Position numbers and translations under genes: made by a program | Assembly (NCBI GenBank): GCA_002419385.1 | Contig: DIFZ01000052.1 | Coordinates: forward strand, 124,001-188,000 | Direction of reading: 5' to 3' | From: Geobacter sp. UBA5735 | Lineage (GTDB): Bacteria; Desulfobacterota; Desulfuromonadia; Geobacterales; Geobacteraceae | Length of the DNA stretch: 64,000 nt | Notes under the pieces: generated by a model | Databases searched by the model: none | Told to the model about the DNA's origin: nothing | Seen by the model: only the letters and a program-made list of their open reading frames with translations | Shown: positions 58,838 to 64,000 of the stretch, in pieces | Numbering within the stretch: the stretch's first letter is position 1 | Layout: every line of letters starts with the position of its first letter

Positions 58838-61189
58838 TTATCTCCTCATCCTCACCACCGTCATGCCGCCCCCCCCTTCGAAGGGCTCCCCGTCACGGAA
58901 GGATTCGACCAGGGGATGGCCGTCCAGGTACTCCCTGACGCCACGCATCAGGGCGCCGGTCCCCTTGCCGTGCACGATCCGCACCTCGCCGATCCCGTCA
59001 AGGGAGGCATGGTTGAGAAACGGCTCCAGCCTGGTCACTGCATCGTCCACGCGCAGGCCGATGAGGTGGAGCTGCAGCGGCGTCTCTTCCCGCACGTCCG
59101 CTTTCTGCCGGGATTTCCGTGAAGGTTTGGGCGCCGCGCCCTTTCGCGGCGCGAGATCCGCCAGCGCCACCTCCAGATCCTTCCCCGCAAAACTGAGGCG
59201 AATTCGGCCCGTTCTTGAATCAACAGACCGAACCATCGCGTCGAAACCGATTGAGCGGACGAAAACCGTGTCTCCTTCGTGGACCTGATCCGGAGCAAGC
59301 GATGGTTCACCGCCGAATTCACGAAGCTTCTCTTCGATCCGTTCCTCCACTTCCGCGATTTTCTTCAGGGATGTCCGGCTCCGTTCGCGCCTGGTTTCCT
59401 CCAGCAGCGCATTGGCCTCCCGCTTGACCCCGGCCACGACCTCTCTGGCATCCCGGTATGCCTTCTCGAAGGACTCCTTGCGTTCAAGTTCCCAGCCTGC
59501 CCGCCGCGAAGCGAGATCCCTCTCCTGTTCGGCCAGCTTGCGTCCCCGGCACTCCAGCCCGGCCAGGGTTTCCTCATATTCGCGCCGTTGGGATTTCAGG
59601 TCGTCCAGAAGCTGGTGGAACTCCGTCTCCATGCGACCGAGCATGCCGTGCGCGCGCTCGATGACCGGGTCGGGTATGCCGTACCTGCGGGCGATCTCCA
59701 GGGCGTGAGACTGGCCGGGTTCGCCCTTTTTCAACCGGTACAGTGGTGTGAAGGTCTCCCGGTCGAACTCCATGGAAGCATTGACCATGCCGTCACGACG
59801 GTGCACGAAGCCGACAATGTCCGTCAGGTGTGTCGTCGCAATTACCAATGCACCTTTGCCCTGCAGTTCCTGGAGCACGGAGCAGGCCAGGGCCGCCCCT
59901 TGCAGCGGTTCGGTCCCGGTCCCCAGTTCGTCGAGGAGGACGACGGATTTCCCCCCGGCCCCACTCAGGATCGAGGAGATGTTCGCCACGTGGGCGGAAA
60001 AGGTGGACAGGCTGCTCTCGATGGACTGCTCGTCCCCGATGTCGGCCAGGAGGCCGTCTGCCAGAGGAAACACCGAGGTCTCCCCGGCCGGCACCGGGAT
60101 GCCGGACAGCGCCATGAGCAGCAGCAGGCCGGCGGTCTTGAGGGCGATGGTCTTGCCGCCGGCATTGGGGCCGGTTATCACCATGACCGGGTCTCCGTCG
60201 TCCAGGGAGATGTCGAGCGGAACGACCTCCCCTGTCCCCGACTCCTGCTGGAGCAGCACCAGGATCGGATGTCTCGCCCGGACCAGGTGCATTACCTGGC
60301 CATCAGAGACCGCCGGAACACGGGCATCCAGGCAATCCGCAAACAAGGCGATGGAATTGAGCAGATCCAGCTGGACGAGAACCGCCAGCTGGCACTCGAT
60401 CTCGGCGGCATCCTCCCGTATCCAGCCGCAGATCTCCCGCAGGATCCTTATTTCCTCGACCTTTTCCTCGGCCGAGAGGTTTTCCAGTTCGTTGGCCAGG
60501 CCGATGATCTCCAGCGGCTCCATGAAAGCGGTCTCGCCCGAATTGGAGACGTCGTGCACCACGCCGGGCACCTGGCCCTTGGAATCCATCCTCACCGGGA
60601 TAACCCACCTGCCGCTTCGCTGGGTGACGAAATCGTCCTGCAGGAAAACCGAGATGTCGCGCTCGCGCACGATCTCTTCCAGGCGTTTGCGGATGCGGGC
60701 AGTCAAAACCCTCTTCCTGGCCCGCAACTCGAAAAGCAGCCGGGAAGCGTTGTCCAGCATGTTCCCTTCCGAATCCAGGGACCGCTCCAAGGGCTCGAGG
60801 ATGTCCGGGAATCCGGTTACTGAGCCGGCGAGGTCCTGCAGCAGGGGCAGGTCGTTGCGGTATCCCATCTGGACGGCGACGGCAGACAGCACGCGCAGAA
60901 CGGGAAGGAACGTCACCAGTTCCAGGGGGGCGAGAATGGCCCCGTGCGGCCGGAGTTTCCCCAGCAGGGGGGTGACATCCTCGAAGTCGGACAGGGAGAG
61001 CGGCACCCCCTGTGCCACAAGGGCGCGAAGCTCCTCCACCATGCCGAAACGGCGCTCGATGAGGTGACGCTCTGACAGGGGCACGATACCGAGAATGGCA
61101 TCCCGTGACGCATCGCTGTGGCCGTAGCCCGAGATCCTGCGCAGAATCCTGTCCAGTTCCAGTGCCCGAATCGATTCCTTCCTGATCAT
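58838..61189 (-). CDS. mutS2: MutS2 endonuclease/ATPase
   Basis: The 783-residue protein has the MutS-type ATPase (Walker A ITGPNAGGKTIALKTAG, LLDELGTGTEPLQGAAL, ATTHLTDIVGF). A long coiled coil follows (LECRGRKLAEQERDLASRRA), then a C-terminal Smr nuclease domain with LHLIGLRVDDAV and VRIVHGKGTGALM. It lacks the mismatch-recognition domain of MutS1. MutS2 suppresses recombination and rescues collided ribosomes. The GGQ-protein gene just upstream overlaps its start by 4 bp, a pairing that may link both to ribosome rescue. Confidence 0.95.
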   Translation of the reverse strand: MIRKESIRALELDRILRRISGYGHSDASRDAILGIVPLSERHLIERRFGMVEELRALVAQGVPLSLSDFEDVTPLLGKLRPHGAILAPLELVTFLPVLRVLSAVAVQMGYRNDLPLLQDLAGSVTGFPDILEPLERSLDSEGNMLDNASRLLFELRARKRVLTARIRKRLEEIVRERDISVFLQDDFVTQRSGRWVIPVRMDSKGQVPGVVHDVSNSGETAFMEPLEIIGLANELENLSAEEKVEEIRILREICGWIREDAAEIECQLAVLVQLDLLNSIALFADCLDARVPAVSDGQVMHLVRARHPILVLLQQESGTGEVVPLDISLDDGDPVMVITGPNAGGKTIALKTAGLLLLMALSGIPVPAGETSVFPLADGLLADIGDEQSIESSLSTFSAHVANISSILSGAGGKSVVLLDELGTGTEPLQGAALACSVLQELQGKGALVIATTHLTDIVGFVHRRDGMVNASMEFDRETFTPLYRLKKGEPGQSHALEIARRYGIPDPVIERAHGMLGRMETEFHQLLDDLKSQRREYEETLAGLECRGRKLAEQERDLASRRAGWELERKESFEKAYRDAREVVAGVKREANALLEETRRERSRTSLKKIAEVEERIEEKLREFGGEPSLAPDQVHEGDTVFVRSIGFDAMVRSVDSRTGRIRLSFAGKDLEVALADLAPRKGAAPKPSRKSRQKADVREETPLQLHLIGLRVDDAVTRLEPFLNHASLDGIGEVRIVHGKGTGALMRGVREYLDGHPLVESFRDGEPFEGGGGMTVVRMRR

Positions 61190-61566
61190 TCCGTCTCTCC
61201 GCTCCCTGTCCCGTATTTCATCTTTGCCCGCTTCCTCCTTTTTGCCTTCTGCCGCGCCGCGGCACTGCGCTCCCTCTCCCGCGAGGATTTTTCACCGCGC
61301 AGTCCGGCAATCTTTTCCAGCAGTTCGCGCCGTGCCAGGAAACGGTTGACCGACTGGCTCCTGTCCCTCATGCATTTCACTTCCAATCCTGTCGGGACAT
61401 GCCGCAGATGGACACAGGTGGACGTCTTGTTGACATGCTGGCCTCCCGCGCCGGAAGAACGGACGAACTTTTCGTCAAAATCCTCTTCCCGCACCCCGAG
61501 GGCCGCCATCCGCTCCCTCAGCCACCGGTTCTTTTCCTCACTGACCGCAAATGACGGAACGGCCAT
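61186..61566 (-). CDS. GGQ-domain release-factor-like protein
   Basis: The 126-residue protein has the peptidyl-tRNA-hydrolysing motif GAGGQHVNKT and a basic C-terminal tail (RQKAKRRKRAKMKYGTG), the layout of ArfB/Pth4-type rescue factors and small RF-like proteins that lack codon-recognition domains. It would free peptides from stalled ribosomes. ATG 61566 follows AGGGGG; longer in-frame starts give no similarity. ATGA overlap with mutS2. Confidence 0.85.
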   Translation of the reverse strand: MAVPSFAVSEEKNRWLRERMAALGVREEDFDEKFVRSSGAGGQHVNKTSTCVHLRHVPTGLEVKCMRDRSQSVNRFLARRELLEKIAGLRGEKSSRERERSAAARQKAKRRKRAKMKYGTGSGETE

Positions 61567-61686
61567 CCAGCACCCCCTGCAGCGCTCGGCACAGAAATAA
61601 TCCGGCACCCAAATCAAGTTTGCGACACATTCTGTCACACACATCCGGTAAGCTGAAAACATGAATAAACAGAGGGAGGACTCTCC

Positions 61687-61908
61687 ATGGAACCTTTGGT
61701 CCTGTTTGGCGCATGCCTGGTCATTTACTGCGGCTACCTCTCTGCTCTCGATGCCGTGAGAGTGTGGAGACGGCAGTTCCTTGCGGTATCCCTGAAAAAG
61801 CAACGCAGCAGAAAACGCGCCCGGCCCGTGCGTTACGTCAGATCACCGCGCTATTCCGCCACGGTTGCGACCGGCAGGGCGCTCCTGCAGCGGGGGGTGA
61901 ACATGTAG
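61687..61908 (+). CDS. Small single-span membrane protein
   Basis: The 73-residue protein has one hydrophobic helix (VLFGACLVIYCGYLSALDAV) followed by a very basic tail (KKQRSRKRARPVRYVRSPRY). GGGAGGA lies nine bases before the ATG. No family recognised; the positive-inside rule puts the tail in the cytoplasm. It could be a real small gene, since composition and ribosome site are good. Confidence 0.5.
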   Translation: MEPLVLFGACLVIYCGYLSALDAVRVWRRQFLAVSLKKQRSRKRARPVRYVRSPRYSATVATGRALLQRGVNM

Positions 61909-61980
61909 GGGCGCCCCCCTGTGGGTGCCCTTCCAGTGGGCAGGCACGAGGGCCTGCCACTACTGTCTTCACAGGTTTCC
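61905..61980. repeat. Intergenic palindromic segment
   Basis: Short nested inverted repeats: GGGCGCCCC, GGGTGCCC/GGGCA, and CAGGCACGAGGGCCTG. It is of the type found dispersed between genes; no gene is seen here. Confidence 0.4.
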
Positions 61981-62006
61981 GGACGGAAACCATCCAATCA
62001 GTTTCC

Positions 62007-62069
62007 CCCTTTGCCCTTTGCCTTGTGCCTTTTGCCTTTTGCCTTTTGCCTTTTGCCCTGCGCCCTGTG
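62007..62069. repeat. Heptamer array (CCTTTTG units)
   Basis: Nine in-phase units: CCCTTTG CCCTTTG CCTTGTG CCTTTTG CCTTTTG CCTTTTG CCTTTTG CCCTGCG CCCTGTG. It ends just before the stop codon of the AsmA-like gene (62071). Confidence 0.85.
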
Positions 62070-62070
62070 C

Positions 62071-64000
62071 CTATTTATTGATAATCACCTCTCCCGTATC
62101 CGTGACCAGTTTTGCCGGCAGACTGAACAACCGCTTGAAAATATTGAAAACTCCCTTGGCCAGGGACGTGACGGTGACCGGCGTCACGGTCGGGTTGTCC
62201 AGGCTCCCCTTGGCGGTGAAGTACGCGCTGATCAGGCTTTTGTTCTTGCCCGTCAGTACCCACCCCACCACCGGTATCCGGCTGATCACCTTATCGACGG
62301 TCTGCAGCGGCTTCACACCTATGGTGACATCCAGCCGTTCTTTCACCAGATCGAAGTTTCCCACCATCGAGATATTCATGGCATTACTGTCAATGAACAG
62401 GTCATTGGTAGTGACGACCCCGTCCCGGAATGAAAAGGATGCATTTATCTGGTTATAGGGCATGCCACCGGAAACCATGTCCGGGAGCCTGAACTTGAAC
62501 AGCTGCGAGACATTCAGGACCGAAAACAGCTTGGAAAGCAGCGCGAATTTTCTCAGGCTTCCCTTTTCACAATGGAGTTTCACATTGCCGAGGGACGATG
62601 CCTTGATTTCGGCGAACGAATCACCTTTTGCCGTCAGCTCCCCCTCCAGCGACATGGTCCCGGTCAGTTCCCTTCCGGTATCCAGCACCTGGAGAAACTG
62701 GGCAGCAGAAAAGTTCCGCACATCGAAAGACGCTTGATACCGGGGCCCTCCGACGCTCCCGAAATCGATCCGCCCCTTGCCGGCGAAAGCTCCCCCCAGG
62801 ACAGCACACTCCACCCCTTCCAGGTAGAGGACCTTCTGCTCCAGGTGAACCGATGTCCTGAGCTTCCTGAAATCGACCTTGTTGAACCTGCCCGCCTCAG
62901 CGGTCACGGTTGCATTGAGTGACAGCCGGCTGGGCTCTTTGCGCACCTCTTTGCCCCGTTCCAGTGCAGCCAGAAGCGCTACGTCATCCATGTCCAGGTA
63001 GCTTGCATCAAGAACGAGGTCGGCCCTTGGGTGCCGCGGATCATGCACCGTCCCGCTCAGCCGCAGTGCGGATCTGTTGACCTGGAACGAAAGCTGCCTG
63101 ATGGTCACGGCTTCATTCCTCAAGGTTGCGGAGCCATGCACCTTGTGCGCAATGACCGGTTTCCCCCCTGAATACAGCCCAAGATCCGCGAGATCAAGGG
63201 AAGGAGAGGAGAAGGAGAGAGAAACAGCGGGGGAAGAAAACCCGGCCAGCGCTCCGCTGCCGGATATGTTCGAGTTACCGATCCTGGCAGTGAAATGGGG
63301 AGCTTTCAGGGTGTCTCCCTGGAACAAGATGGTACTGTTGATGCCGGTCACGGGCTTAGCAAATCCGTCCGCTTTGAAGGAAGCTCCCGAAAGGGCAAGT
63401 TCGCCGGTCAAGGCCAGGTCCCCCGGCTGCTTCCTGACTCCCTTCAGATTCAGTCGCATCTTTCCGGACGGTTTATACCGTGCAAGCTTCGGTATCTCCG
63501 GGGCAACTGCCTGAAGCGGGATGTCGTTTGACCTGATGCTGAACAGGGGCACGGTTTTCCTGCCCGGGAAATACTCCACGGCACCGGCCAGCGAAAGGGG
63601 TCCCATGTCGTAACGGAACACGGGCACCCGTGTTCCTTCCTCATCGAGCATTGACTGGAACGACAGCCTTGCCGCCCGGCCTGCCGGCTTGGCGATCAGA
63701 TCACGCCAGCTTAAGGCCGCGGCCGACAGGTCCCATGTTCCCGAAAGCAGATACCCCGATGTCGTGCCGTTTCCCTGGAGGGAAAGGTCCGAATCGCCGG
63801 AAAAAGCGAACTGCCTGCTCTTCTGTTGTTGCAGAAGCCACGCCACCTCGGGCGGCCGGGGTTTCATGGACATGGTGAAAGGATAGCGGCACGGCATCTT
63901 CAGGGGATAATCGGTAATCCGCCCTTCCAGGGCAAAGGGGGACGTGCCGAAATTGGCCCGCATGCCGGAAAGGATGAAATCCCTGCCCCGCATTTCCAGG
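62071..64000 (-). CDS. AsmA-like C-terminal domain protein (partial)
   Basis: At least 640 residues of an AsmA/DUF3971-type protein; the start lies beyond the right edge. The sequence is a long series of short beta strands (GSATLRNEAVTIRQLSF, LSGTVHDPRHPRADLVLD). It ends with the AsmA-like segment GNFDLVKERLDVTIGVKPL, VDKVISRIPVVGWVLTG and SLISAYFTAKGSLDNP. Members span the periplasm and are thought to carry lipids to the outer membrane. Confidence 0.85.
   Translation of the reverse strand, partial: LEMRGRDFILSGMRANFGTSPFALEGRITDYPLKMPCRYPFTMSMKPRPPEVAWLLQQQKSRQFAFSGDSDLSLQGNGTTSGYLLSGTWDLSAAALSWRDLIAKPAGRAARLSFQSMLDEEGTRVPVFRYDMGPLSLAGAVEYFPGRKTVPLFSIRSNDIPLQAVAPEIPKLARYKPSGKMRLNLKGVRKQPGDLALTGELALSGASFKADGFAKPVTGINSTILFQGDTLKAPHFTARIGNSNISGSGALAGFSSPAVSLSFSSPSLDLADLGLYSGGKPVIAHKVHGSATLRNEAVTIRQLSFQVNRSALRLSGTVHDPRHPRADLVLDASYLDMDDVALLAALERGKEVRKEPSRLSLNATVTAEAGRFNKVDFRKLRTSVHLEQKVLYLEGVECAVLGGAFAGKGRIDFGSVGGPRYQASFDVRNFSAAQFLQVLDTGRELTGTMSLEGELTAKGDSFAEIKASSLGNVKLHCEKGSLRKFALLSKLFSVLNVSQLFKFRLPDMVSGGMPYNQINASFSFRDGVVTTNDLFIDSNAMNISMVGNFDLVKERLDVTIGVKPLQTVDKVISRIPVVGWVLTGKNKSLISAYFTAKGSLDNPTVTPVTVTSLAKGVFNIFKRLFSLPAKLVTDTGEVIINK

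Noticed and set aside
59279..61067. Long plus-strand frames opposite mutS2
   Set aside because: They mirror the codon pattern of mutS2, have no motif and no ribosome site.
61567..61803. Longer start for the GGQ protein
   Set aside because: The extension has no similarity and covers the promoter region of the divergent small gene.

Overview
The window looks like the chromosome of a Geobacter-type bacterium (Desulfuromonadota/Geobacterales). This is inferred from gene content: HD-GYP and GGDEF c-di-GMP proteins, an RRM protein, GAF-sigma54 regulators, a TonB/ECF uptake locus, and many intergenic arrays with a 7-nt period. I ran no database search.

Layout. 1-214: end of a VapC-type PIN toxin. 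408-5405 (minus): an uptake operon with a TonB receptor, a fused double ECF ATPase, an EcfT protein and an S component; substrate unknown. 5680-5755: tRNA-Ala(CGC). A 46-bp copy of the tRNA 3' end recurs at 38011-38056, next to a tyrosine integrase (36602-37822), so about 32.3 kb between them is an integrated genomic island. 38237-64000 is core chromosome: lipoprotein, Fic remnant, Ig-like surface protein, HD-GYP protein, RRM protein, ABC-F, PhnP-like hydrolase, sigma54 activator, diguanylate cyclase, RNase Z-like protein, deaminase, a repeat-flanked DUF559 nuclease, prfC, folA, mutS2, a small GGQ release-factor-like protein and an AsmA-like protein running off the right edge.

The island is a packed defence/conflict island. 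In order it holds: a replisome-organizer-like protein; a phosphoesterase; a Fic-fold protein whose catalytic His is Gln; a type I restriction operon in which hsdM-hsdS and hsdR are separated by a RecQ helicase fused to a phosphoribosyltransferase, a DprA-like protein and an AlbA/Schlafen-HATPase protein; an MqsR/MqsA-like pair with ACCAATTGGT operators; an ImmA/IrrE protease; a four-gene cluster of two metallo-beta-lactamase (MBL) fold proteins, an E2-E1-JAB triple fusion and a patatin-GNAT protein; a RhuM-Fic protein inside a flanking duplication; two small unknowns; an AEP primase-helicase (TOTE type) with a SWIM protein; an AbiEi antitoxin with a truncated AbiEii toxin; and the integrase.

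Two assemblies look most like undescribed systems. The first is 23348-29210 (MBL-MBL-[E2-E1-JAB]-patatin/GNAT). It resembles the ancillary and effector half of type II CBASS, but no CD-NTase is seen, and the MBL protein just upstream of the E2-E1-JAB gene ends in a flexible tail LRAG that resembles a conjugation tail. The second is the RecQ-phosphoribosyltransferase + DprA pair nested in the type I restriction operon, which recalls the ShosTA toxin/antitoxin pair with a helicase added.

The chromosomal part carries two other patterns: arrays that keep a 7-nt phase while the unit sequence changes (five sites, two of them bracketing folA), and an 86-bp direct repeat flanking a DUF559 gene whose ends are encoded by the repeat.
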